This document shows positions 8,008 to 16,300 of a stretch of 38,363 nucleotides of DNA, piece by piece. The stretch covers positions 1 through 38,363 of the forward strand of contig JBKOVB010000130.1 in the NCBI GenBank assembly GCA_046723735.1, in the 5' to 3' direction. Source of the stretch: RYN-111 sp046723735. GTDB lineage: Bacteria > Actinomycetota > Actinomycetes > Mycobacteriales > SCTD01. Each line of letters starts with the position of its first letter. The stretch's first letter is position 1. The position numbers and the translations under genes were made by a program. The notes under the pieces were generated by a model. That model saw only the letters and a list, made by a program, of their open reading frames with translations, was not told the DNA's origin and did no database searches.

Positions 8008-8949
8008 TTGCTCGCACTCGGCGTGGACGTCGGCGGTACGAAGGTGGCCGCCGGCGTGGTCGACGAGCACGGCCGCATCCTGGAGCGCACCCGCCGTGCG
8101 ACCCCCTCGGACTCCCCGAAGGACGTCGAGCTCACGATCGCGGCGGTGGTGGAGGAGCTGCGCGCCAAGCACGACGTCAAGGCGGTCGGCATCGGCGCCG
8201 CCGGTTTCGTCGACGAGCAGCGGGCCACGGTGCTGTTCGCGCCCAACCTCATCTGGCGCGACGAGCCGCTCCGCCAGGCGATGCAGGAGCTCATCGACCT
8301 CCCCGTCGTGGTGGAGAACGACGCGAACGCCATGGCCTGGGCGGAGCACCGTTTCGGTGCGGGCCGAGGGCAGCACTTCCTCGTCGCGGTGACCGTGGGC
8401 ACCGGCATCGGTGGCGGCATGGTGCTCGACGGTCGGCTCTACCGAGGCCGGTTCGGCATCGGCGCCGAGTTCGGCCACATCCAGCTCGTCCCCGAGGGCC
8501 GGCGCTGCGGCTGCGGGCAGAAGGGGTGCTGGGAGCAGTACTGCTCGGGACGGGCGCTCCTGCACGAGGCCCGGGAGATCGCCGACGTGGACCCGGTGCT
8601 CGGGGCGCGGCTGCTGGCGCTCGGCGGGGGACGGCCTGAGGGCCTCAGCGCCGAGGAGGTCACCAAGGCGGCGCGGGAGGGCGACCCGGCTGCGGTGCAG
8701 TGCTTCGAGATCATCGGCGACGCTCTCGGCCAGGGGCTCGCCGACCTCGCGGCCGTGCTCGACCCGGGCGCGTTCGTGGTCGGTGGTGGCGTGGCGGACG
8801 CCGGCGAGCTGCTGCTGGCCCCGGCGCGCGAGTCCTTCGCGCGCCACCTGACCGGGGGCACGTACCGCCCGCGCGCGCCCATTCTCGCGGCCGAGCTCGG
8901 GAACGAGGCCGGGCTCGTCGGCGCGGCGGACCTCGCCCGGCGGGGATGA
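8008..8949 (+). CDS. glkA: ROK-family glucokinase
   Basis: The 313-residue cytoplasmic kinase phosphorylates glucose to glucose-6-phosphate with ATP. Visible features are the phosphate-binding GVDVGGTK (residues 5-12), the catalytic Asp in ENDAN (D105), GTGIGGG and the ROK zinc signature GAEFGHI...CGCGQKGCWEQ with H157, C167, C169 and C174. The start is TTG at 8008, with GAGGG of the preceding gene's end as ribosome site. The hydrophobic beta strand begins at once, so no upstream extension is needed. In Streptomyces the orthologue also mediates glucose repression. It is cotranscribed with the small Cys protein before it and the carbamate kinase after it. Confidence 0.92.
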   Translation: MLALGVDVGGTKVAAGVVDEHGRILERTRRATPSDSPKDVELTIAAVVEELRAKHDVKAVGIGAAGFVDEQRATVLFAPNLIWRDEPLRQAMQELIDLPVVVENDANAMAWAEHRFGAGRGQHFLVAVTVGTGIGGGMVLDGRLYRGRFGIGAEFGHIQLVPEGRRCGCGQKGCWEQYCSGRALLHEAREIADVDPVLGARLLALGGGRPEGLSAEEVTKAAREGDPAAVQCFEIIGDALGQGLADLAAVLDPGAFVVGGGVADAGELLLAPARESFARHLTGGTYRPRAPILAAELGNEAGLVGAADLARRG

Positions 8950-8952
8950 GCC

Positions 8953-9882
8953 GTGCGGGTCGTGGTGGCGCTGGGCGGCAATGCCCTCTCGCCGCCGGGC
9001 GGCAACGGGTCGGTGGAGGAGATGCGGGCCGCCCTGCAGGGCACGGCCGGCTGCCTCGCGGACCTCGTGGACCAGGGGACGTCTCTGGTCCTGACGCACG
9101 GCAACGGGCCGCAGGTCGGCCGGCTGCTGCTGCAGCAGGAGCTCGCCGCCGACGAGGTGCCCCCCATGCCGATGGACGTGTGCGGCGCGCTGTCCCAGGG
9201 GCAGCTGGGCTACCTCGTCGCGCAGGCACTCGACAACGAGCTGCGCACTCGGGGGTCCGGCGCCCGGGTGCTCTCCCTGGTCACGCAGGTCGTGGTCGAC
9301 GGCCGTGACCCGGCCTTCCGTCGCCCGTCGAAGCCGGTGGGCCCGTCGTACGACCGGCCGAAGGCCAAGGAGATCGCGCACCAGACGGGGTACGTCTTCC
9401 GGCCCCAGCCGGACGGCAGGTGGCGACGCGTCGTCGCCTCCCCACGGCCCCGCCGGCTGGTGGAGGAAGGGCCGCTGCGGGCCCTGGTCGACTCAGGGCA
9501 CGTGGTCGTCGCGGCCGGGGGCGGCGGCGTGCCGGTTGTCGAGCACCGCGGGCAGCTGCACGGCGTCGAGGCGGTTGTCGACAAGGACCGTACGGCGGCG
9601 CTGCTCGCCACGGCGGTCGGCGCCGACGCGCTGCTCGTCCTGACCGAGGTGGATCGGGTCCAGGTGGGCTTCGGGACCCCCGACGCCTGTGCGCTCGAGA
9701 CGATGACCACGACGCAGGCGCAGGAGTGGCTGGCCTCGGGGGAGTTCCCGGAGGGGTCCATGGGCCCGAAGGTCGAGGCCTGCGTGGAGTTCGTCCGCGC
9801 CGGCGGCCGGGCGGCGATCGGCGCGCTCAGCCAGGCGGCCGACGTGCTGGCCGGCCGGGCCGGTACGGCCGTCGTCCCCTAG
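8953..9882 (+). CDS. arcC: Carbamate kinase
   Basis: The 309-residue protein has the family's usual length and motifs: VALGGNAL near the N-terminus, THGNGPQVG (residues 48-56), the central AAGGGGVPV and DKDRTAALLA, and EGSMGPKVEA near the C-terminus. The enzyme interconverts carbamoyl phosphate plus ADP with carbamate (ammonia plus CO2) plus ATP, usually as the last step of arginine deiminase catabolism. No arginine deiminase or ornithine carbamoyltransferase gene is in the window. The GTG start follows the glucokinase stop by three bases. The stop overlaps tail-to-tail with the TIGR00300 gene, which may itself act on ornithine. Confidence 0.9.
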   Translation: MRVVVALGGNALSPPGGNGSVEEMRAALQGTAGCLADLVDQGTSLVLTHGNGPQVGRLLLQQELAADEVPPMPMDVCGALSQGQLGYLVAQALDNELRTRGSGARVLSLVTQVVVDGRDPAFRRPSKPVGPSYDRPKAKEIAHQTGYVFRPQPDGRWRRVVASPRPRRLVEEGPLRALVDSGHVVVAAGGGGVPVVEHRGQLHGVEAVVDKDRTAALLATAVGADALLVLTEVDRVQVGFGTPDACALETMTTTQAQEWLASGEFPEGSMGPKVEACVEFVRAGGRAAIGALSQAADVLAGRAGTAVVP

Positions 9883-11105
9883 GTCCGGCTGTACTCCGGG
9901 ACCAGCTCGTGGGCGAGCTGCTCGAGGAACAGCCCGATGTCGGTGACGATGCCGATCGCCTGCGAGGAGCCGCGGTCCGCGAGCTTCGTGACCGTCGCGG
10001 GGTTGATGTCGACGCACACCAGCGGGATCGAGGCGGGGAGGATGTTGCCGGTCGCGATGGAGTGAAGTGTGGTCGCCACCATGATCGCGAAGCCCACACC
10101 GGGCAGCTGCGCCCGCATGGCGCGCTGACCCTCGATGACGTCGGTGTGCACGTCCGGCAGGGGGCCGTCGTCGCGGACCGACCCGACGAGCACCCAGTTC
10201 TTCCCGCCCCGCACGAGCGCGTGCATGATGCCGCTGGTCAGCACCCCCTGGGCGACCGCCTGGCTGATGGAGCCGCACCGACGGATCGTGTTGATGGCCC
10301 GGATGTGGTGCTCGTGGCCGTGCTCGACGCCCTTGCCGTGCGAGAGGTCCACGCCGAGCGAGGTGCCGTAGAGCGCGGCCTCGATGTCATGCGTCGCCAG
10401 CGCGTTCCCGGCGAAGAGCACGTCCACGTAGCCGGCGTCGGCCAGCGCGGTGAACGCCGGCGCGGCCCCGGTGTGCACGATGCCTGGCCCACCGACCCAG
10501 AGCACCTTGAGGCCGCCGGCCTTGACCTCGCGCATCTTGTCCGCGATCTGGCGCACGAGCAGCGCCTGCGGCTTCTCGGAGGAGACGGTCGAGCTCATGA
10601 ACTCGAACGTCCCCTCGGGGCGCTCCTGCGACGGCAGCATGACCTTCACGCCACTGGCACCGCACACGACGAGGTCGCCCGCCTGCACGTCGCTCACCGG
10701 GCAGGTGCGGACCCGGCCGTCGCGCACGACGAGCCCGCAGTCCATCTCGGGCTGTTCGACCGGGACCCAGGCGTTCCCGAGCCGCACGAGGGTTTCGAGG
10801 TTGGTCGTCGAGTAGAAGTCGTCCGGGAACACGCCGTCCTTGTCGCACGGACGGGTCATCGCCTCGCCCGGGTCCACCTGGTTGACGCCGTGCGTCTGCA
10901 GGCGCATGAGCAGCCGCTGCAGGCCCTCGTCGTCGTCGGCCGTCACCGTCAGCGTCGCGTGCGACTCGTCGTCGTGGTGCTTGCCGACCTCGAGCCGGTC
11001 GATGCGGTAGTCCGCGCCGTACCCCAGCACGTCGTCGAGCACGCGGGCGAGAAGCCCGGTGTCCATCAGGTGGCCGGTGACCTCGACGGTCTCGCTGACG
11101 GGCAC
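9879..11105 (-). CDS. TIGR00300 / LOR-SDH family protein, archaeal-type ornithine cyclodeaminase-like
   Basis: The 408-residue protein has an N-terminal LOR/SDH region (residues 1 to about 110, VEVTGHLMDTGLLARVLD and VDPGEAMTRPCDKDGVFPDDFYST). A C-terminal Rossmann-like half begins at KVLWVGGPGIVHTGA (residues 200-214) and includes SHGKGVEHGHEHHIRAIN. The same two regions form the C-terminal part of cyanobacterial ArgZ/AgrE, where they follow an arginine dihydrolase domain. That dihydrolase domain is absent here. Archaeal stand-alone relatives have been described as ornithine cyclodeaminases, so conversion of ornithine to proline is a reasonable but unproven guess. GTG start with GAGGAG five bases upstream. 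Last gene of a three-gene unit. Confidence 0.75.
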   Translation of the reverse strand: MPVSETVEVTGHLMDTGLLARVLDDVLGYGADYRIDRLEVGKHHDDESHATLTVTADDDEGLQRLLMRLQTHGVNQVDPGEAMTRPCDKDGVFPDDFYSTTNLETLVRLGNAWVPVEQPEMDCGLVVRDGRVRTCPVSDVQAGDLVVCGASGVKVMLPSQERPEGTFEFMSSTVSSEKPQALLVRQIADKMREVKAGGLKVLWVGGPGIVHTGAAPAFTALADAGYVDVLFAGNALATHDIEAALYGTSLGVDLSHGKGVEHGHEHHIRAINTIRRCGSISQAVAQGVLTSGIMHALVRGGKNWVLVGSVRDDGPLPDVHTDVIEGQRAMRAQLPGVGFAIMVATTLHSIATGNILPASIPLVCVDINPATVTKLADRGSSQAIGIVTDIGLFLEQLAHELVPEYSRT

Positions 11106-11122
11106 GCGCTCTCCTCGCTGTG

Positions 11123-11638
11123 TCAGACCACCGCTCCGCCGTCGGGGTCGTCGTCGCCGCCAGGAGCATCCCGCATCCCGGTCACGAGCAACGCGGCACC
11201 CCCACCTGTCATGACCATGCCGAGCAGCATCGACACCGACGAGTCGTCGAGCCCGACCCGGAACGGCACGAACAGCACCGCGAGCCCCGCGAGCAGGATC
11301 AGCGTCGCGATCACCGTGCGAGCCCGAGGCCGGGGCACCCGCGGCGGCTCCGGCGGGACGAAGTGCCCGTCGTCCTCGACGGGCTCCGGTTCCAGCCAGC
11401 CCGGCAGGCCCTGCTCCTCCGGCAGCTCCGTCGACCCGGCGTACGGCGGCCGGGGACCCTCATCGGACCCGTGGGTCCGCTCGCCGCCGGCCTGCCGACC
11501 CTCCTCGCCGACGTCCTCCGACACAGGCCACCGCGGGACCGGGTCGGAGGAGCCCTCGGCGAAGCCCGCGACGATCTGCCGGAACAGCTCGTCGTCGCGC
11601 GCAGGGTCGCGCGAGGAGTCGGACGGCGGGACGGTCAT
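11123..11638 (-). CDS. Small membrane protein with acidic N-terminal half (DUF308-like)
   Basis: The 171-residue protein begins MTVPPSDSSRD. About 100 residues are acidic and Pro/Gly-rich and probably disordered. Two hydrophobic helices follow (about residues 107-125 and 133-152), then an acidic tail (GGDDDPDGG). It lies between an alpha/beta hydrolase and the TIGR00300 gene with 17-base gaps on both sides, so the three form an operon. I recall a comparable small membrane gene near glucokinase in Streptomyces but cannot give it a function. The start ATG at 11638 is the only one giving a sensible spacing. The frame stays open upstream through the hydrolase gene without meaning. Confidence 0.65.
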   Translation of the reverse strand: MTVPPSDSSRDPARDDELFRQIVAGFAEGSSDPVPRWPVSEDVGEEGRQAGGERTHGSDEGPRPPYAGSTELPEEQGLPGWLEPEPVEDDGHFVPPEPPRVPRPRARTVIATLILLAGLAVLFVPFRVGLDDSSVSMLLGMVMTGGGAALLVTGMRDAPGGDDDPDGGAVV

Positions 11639-11655
11639 CTGTGGGCAGCTCCTCC

Positions 11656-12417
11656 TCAGCCTGCCGCGGCGGGCGCGTGCTCCCGGACGAAGGCCAGCGA
11701 GCCCTCGAAGATCAGCGGCGCGTCGTTGTCCAGCGTCGCCACGTGGTAGCTGTTCGTGAGCAGGCGCTCCTCTGCGTGCGGCACACCGGCGAGCAGCGCC
11801 CGGCCGGAGACCGCCTCGACGACGTGGTCGTCGACCGAGCGGAAGGCGAGCAGCGGGCAGACGATGCGCCCGAGGTCGCCGCGGACGACCGGCCACGCCT
11901 CCTGCAGCGACAGGGCCGCCTTCAGCGGGAGCTTCGGGTACGCCAGCTCGTGTGCACCCGGCTTCTTGATGTCGTCGGCGACCCCCTTGTAGTAGGGGAC
12001 GACCTTGCTCAGCAGCGGCAGGAGCTTCGCGTCCTTGCGCTCCGTGGCCAGCGAGGCGTTGACCACGACCACCCCGGCTACGTCGGCGGCACGGAGCTCG
12101 GCCAGCCGGAGCACAAGCGTGCCACCCATGGACAGGCCCATCGCGAACACCGTGTCGCACCTGGCGCGAAGGGCGTCGAAGGCCCGCTCGAGCTCGCCGT
12201 ACCAGTCCGAGAAGCGCGTGGTGTTCATGTCGCGCATCGTCGTCCCGTGGCCGGGCAGTCGCGGGGCCACCACGGTGAGGCCGGCGGCGGCGAGGTGCTC
12301 GGCCCACGGGCGCATCGACTGCGTGGTCCCGGTGAAGCCGTGGCTCAGCAGCACGCCCACCGGACCGCCCGGCAGGTCGATGGGCTCGGCTCCGGGCATG
12401 ACGGCGGGTGCGGTCAC
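11656..12417 (-). CDS. Alpha/beta hydrolase, carboxylesterase/monoacylglycerol-lipase type
   Basis: The 253-residue protein has the oxyanion motif HGFTGT (residues 26-31), the nucleophile elbow GLSMGG (Ser96), an acid in RSVDDHVV (Asp196 or Asp197) and the catalytic His in SYHVATLDND (His225). This arrangement matches Est30-type carboxylesterases and bacterial monoacylglycerol lipases. No signal peptide is present, so it is cytoplasmic. I chose GTG 12417 because AGGAG lies seven bases upstream. The open frame to 12462 adds residues without homology. The PlsC acyltransferase is divergently transcribed, so lysophospholipid or monoglyceride turnover is a plausible shared theme, but the substrate is not shown by sequence. 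Confidence 0.85.
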   Translation of the reverse strand: MTAPAVMPGAEPIDLPGGPVGVLLSHGFTGTTQSMRPWAEHLAAAGLTVVAPRLPGHGTTMRDMNTTRFSDWYGELERAFDALRARCDTVFAMGLSMGGTLVLRLAELRAADVAGVVVVNASLATERKDAKLLPLLSKVVPYYKGVADDIKKPGAHELAYPKLPLKAALSLQEAWPVVRGDLGRIVCPLLAFRSVDDHVVEAVSGRALLAGVPHAEERLLTNSYHVATLDNDAPLIFEGSLAFVREHAPAAAG

Positions 12418-12541
12418 AGGTGCTCCTCTCCGATGGTGGGGAGGTGCGGAGCGCTGCGGCACGGTCCCAACGGGCTTCCGTCCTCCTTGCCGCCCATCGT
12501 CGCACGGCGCGGCCGCGTTGCCCGAGCCGTGGCGCGCGGCA

Positions 12542-12547
12542 TAGGGT
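12542..12547 (+). promoter_or_regulatory. Candidate -10 element for the PlsC gene
   Basis: TAGGGT about 38 bases before the GTG at 12585 would give a 5' leader of about 30 bases containing the GGGGGTGAG ribosome site. It lies in the 167-base divergent region with the hydrolase. No clear -35 is seen, and nothing else is recognisable there. Confidence 0.3.
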
Positions 12548-12584
12548 CGTGCAACGTATCGAGTGACGGGGCCGGGGGTGAGAC

Positions 12585-13325
12585 GTGTTCTACTGGGTGG
12601 TCAAGGCGATCTTGACGCCTATCCTGCGGACGCTGTTCCGGCCCTGGGTCGAGGGCGGCGAGCACATCCCCGCCGAGGGCGCGGCGATCCTGGCGAGCAA
12701 CCACCTGTCCTTCAGCGACTCGATCTTCCTGCCGCTGGTGGTGCCCCGGCGCATCACGTTCCTCGCGAAGGCCGACTACTTCACGGGCACGGGCGTCAAG
12801 GGCCTGCTGTCCAAGGCGTTCTTCTCCGGCGTCGGCCAGGTGCCCATCGACCGCAGTGGCGGGGCGGCCTCGGAGGCGGCGCTGAAGACAGGCAAGCGGA
12901 TCCTCGCCGACGGCCAGCTGCTCGGGCTGTACCCCGAGGGCACCCGCAGCCCGGACGGCCGGCTCTACCGCGGCAAGACCGGCGTCGCCCGCATGGCCCT
13001 CGAGGCCGGTGTGCCCGTCATCCCGGTCGCCATGATCAACACGGACGTCGTCCAGCCCACCGGTCGGGTCATCCCGCGGCTGGGCCGGGTCGGTGTCAAG
13101 GTGGGCGCGCCCCTCGACTTCTCGCGCTACGCGGGCATGGAGGGTGACCGCTTCGTGCTGCGGTCGATCACCGACGAAATCATGTACGAGCTCATGCTGC
13201 TGTCTGGCCAGGAGTACGTCGACACGTACGCCAGCAAGGCCAAGGCCGACATCGAGGAGGCCCGCGTGGCCGCCCGTGAGGCGCTCGTGAGCGACGCGCC
13301 CCCGCAAACGCGCAAGGCCAGCTGA
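12585..13325 (+). CDS. plsC: 1-acyl-sn-glycerol-3-phosphate acyltransferase-like (PlsC family)
   Basis: The 246-residue protein carries the acyltransferase block I H40-x4-D45 (NHLSFSDS), block II around GQVPIDRSG and block III YPEGTRS (E118-R121), followed by VPVIPVAMI. It would transfer an acyl group to lysophosphatidate or a related lysolipid at the inner membrane face. The N-terminal hydrophobic helix (FYWVVKAILTPILRTLF) could hold it to the membrane. It resembles mycobacterial Rv2182c in position. The C-terminus is Lys/Ala-rich and helical. It converges on the cyclase-like gene with only six bases between stops. Confidence 0.9.
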   Translation: MFYWVVKAILTPILRTLFRPWVEGGEHIPAEGAAILASNHLSFSDSIFLPLVVPRRITFLAKADYFTGTGVKGLLSKAFFSGVGQVPIDRSGGAASEAALKTGKRILADGQLLGLYPEGTRSPDGRLYRGKTGVARMALEAGVPVIPVAMINTDVVQPTGRVIPRLGRVGVKVGAPLDFSRYAGMEGDRFVLRSITDEIMYELMLLSGQEYVDTYASKAKADIEEARVAAREALVSDAPPQTRKAS

Positions 13326-13331
13326 CGGGGC

Positions 13332-16300
13332 TCAGGCCTCGTCGGGCGGCAGGTAGCCCAGGACCACCACGGCCCGGTTGCGGTTGATGAACTCCAGGGC
13401 GAGCGCGCGCTGCTCCCTCGTCACGGCCAGCTCCCCGGCCGCCGCCGCGGCACGGGCCAGGCGGACCCGGGCGAACAGCGTCGTCGTCAGGTCCCCGACC
13501 CGCTCGTAGACCGCCACGGCGTCCGCCGCGTGCCCCATGGCGTCGAGGTGCTTGCCCTCGGCGGTGGCCAGGAACGACGAGGCGACGTGCTCGGCGGCGT
13601 CGATCCACGGCGTCTTGGGGGTCAGGCGCTCCAGCAGGCCGGCGATCTTCTCGAGCCGGCCGCCGCCGAGCGTCGCGGCGAGCAGGACAGCCGGGTAGGC
13701 CCACTCTCGTACGTTGCCGCGGGGGCTCACCTCGGTGTCCTGCAGCAGCTCGTCGAACAGGGTCTCGGCCGCCTCCGTCCGCCCGTCGAGGTAGCGGACG
13801 CAGCCCAGCAGCACCAGCGCGCTGCGGACCAGGGCAGGGAAGCCTGAGGTGCGGGCCCGCTCCAGCACGCTGACCAGCTCGTCCGGCACGGGTTCGGCCC
13901 GCAGCGCATGCACGATGCAGGCCAGCGCGATCAGGTGCGACTCCCACTGCCTGGCCTCCTCCCCGGCCTGGCTGAGGAATGCCTCGGTGTGGGCCATGAG
14001 GCGGTCCCAGTCGCCGTCGTAGCAGGCCATCAGGGCGCTCTCGGACTCGTCGGCCCGGGTGGTGAGCGACAGGCCCCAGCCGCGGGTGGCGCGGGCGCTC
14101 TCCTCGATGAGCTCGTACGACCGGCGAAGCCGGCCCTCCTCCTGCATCGTGGCGGCGAGGTTGTTGGCGGCGCGCTGGTGCGCCCGCAGTCCGTGCTGGC
14201 GGCACAGCCGCAGGGCCTCCTCCTGCTGCGCCACGCCGAGCGGGTCTCCGAGGCTGTAGCGGGCGGTGCCGGCCGTGACGAGCGCGTTGGCCTCCACCTC
14301 GAGCAGGCCCAGCGGCCGGGCGATGGCCATGGCGCGGTCGCTGAGGGCGGCGGCGTCGGCGTACTGGTGGCTGAGCATGCGCAGCCGCCCGAGCTCGGCG
14401 AGGGCGCTCGCGAACTGCTCGCTCGCGGGCTCCTGGGCGAGCAGGTCAACGGCCTGCTGCAGGTGCTCGGCGGCGAGCTCGGGGCCGCCACCGCGGTACC
14501 ACTCGGCCTGCCCGAGCAGGCCGTGCGCACTGGCCGCACCGCGCCGGTCGCCGCGGGCGAGCAGCTTCTGCGCGGTGGCCTCGACGGTGGCCGGCCCGCC
14601 CTCGGTGTAGAACGCGTGCGGGTCGTCGAGGAAGCTGAGCTCTGCCGCGAGCAGCTGCGTCTTGAGGGCCTGCGGGTCGTCCTCCTGGCCGTACCAGAGC
14701 ATGAGCGCCCGGCGCGCGTAGGTGTGAGCGGTGCCGACCGCGTGCAGGCGCAGCGCGTGCTCCGCCGCTGCGGTCAGGGCCTCACGCGCCGGTTCCGTGT
14801 ACGGCGAGAGGTCGGCCCCCAGGACCGCCGCGAGCTCGTACGCGGTCGCTCGGTGGTAGGCCCGGAGCTCGGCCACGTCGGCGCCGCGCTCCCGCGAGAA
14901 GGTGTCGAGCCACTCCGCGCACCGGCGGTGCTGCACGACCCTCACCGACCGCGGGATGCGACCGTATGCGGCGTCCCGGACCAGGACGTGCCGGAAGGCG
15001 TACTGCTCCTCGCCCTCGACCGTCGAGGTCAGCGACCGCGCCACGACCTCCCTGCGTTCCAGCGAGTCCAGGCACCGTCGTACCTCTTCGCGGTCGGCGT
15101 CGGCGACCGCGGCGACCGCACCCTCCCAGAACACCTCGCCGACGACCGCGGCGGCGGACACCACTCCGCGCTCGGCCGGGGTGAGCAGGTCGAGCCGGCT
15201 GTCGACCACGCCCTGCACGCTGTCGGGCAGGGGCAGGTCGGCGAGCACGTCCAGCGACGCGTCGAGGGCGAAGCCGCCCTGGTCGGGGGAGCGCTGCAGC
15301 ACCCCGGAGTCCGCGAGCATGCGGACGTACTCCTCGGCGTAGAGGGGGTTTCCGCCCACCCGGTCGAGGATGCGGCGCTGCAGGGGCTCGGGCAGCACCG
15401 CGCCGCCCAGCATCCGGGAGAGCACCAGCGCCATCTCCGGTTCGGGCAGAGGGGTGAGGGTGATCGTCATCGCGTCCCGGAGCCCCGACAGCCAGCTCGG
15501 CCGCCGCGCCAGCAGCTCCGGGCGGGTCGTGCAGATCATCATGAGCGGCACGTGCGCGGCGGCCTCCGCCAGGCTGCCCAGGAAGTCGAGCAGCCCGTCG
15601 TCGGCCCAGTGCAGGTCCTCGAGCACCAGCACGGTGGGGGAGTCCTCGGCGAGCGCCAGCAGGTACCGCCGCCACGCGGCGTGGCTGGCGTCCACGTCGT
15701 CGGTCGGGTCGGAACCTGCTCCGGGCAGCCCCAGCAGCGCGGCGAGGCGCTCCTTGACGGCGGCGAGCCCTTCGGGCGCAGTGCTGGACGCCGGGATCGC
15801 GCGGTCCACCGACGCCTCGAGCTTGGCCCGCGCGACCTCGCTGGTGTCGGACTCGAGGATGCCTGCCTGTGTCTTGACGACCTGCCCGAGCGCCCAGTAG
15901 GTCACGCCCTCGCCGTACGGCAGGCACTGGGCCACCCGCCAGCGCACCACGCTGGTCGAGGCGGCCGGGGACTCGAGGTAGCCGCCGAGGGCCCGCGCGA
16001 GCCGGCTCTTGCCGATGCCGGGCTCGCCGACCAGCGTGACGAGCTGCCCGCGCCGCTCTTGGACGACCCGCCGCAGGCTTGAGACCAGCAGGCCGAGCTC
16101 GGGCTCCCGCCCCACCAGCGGCAACGTGTCCTGGACACGGTTGCTCACCGTCGCCACGCCCGTCGCGAGCCACGTCTGCTCCGGTTCGCGGCGCGGGCCG
16201 AGGGTCACGAGCGCGTGCTGCTCGTAGCGCACCTGGACGGCGGTCATGCGGTGGGTCGCCACCCCGACCAGGACGCCGCCCGGAGGCGCCGCGGCCTGCA

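Noticed and set aside
9420..11759. 779-residue plus-strand frame over the carbamate kinase end and the TIGR00300 gene
   Set aside because: It is His/Arg/Asp-rich shadow sequence overlapping two well-supported genes in other frames.
11639..12505. Long minus-strand frame joined to the small DUF308-like membrane protein
   Set aside because: It lies out of frame within the well-supported alpha/beta hydrolase gene and its translation is Arg/Ala-rich shadow sequence.
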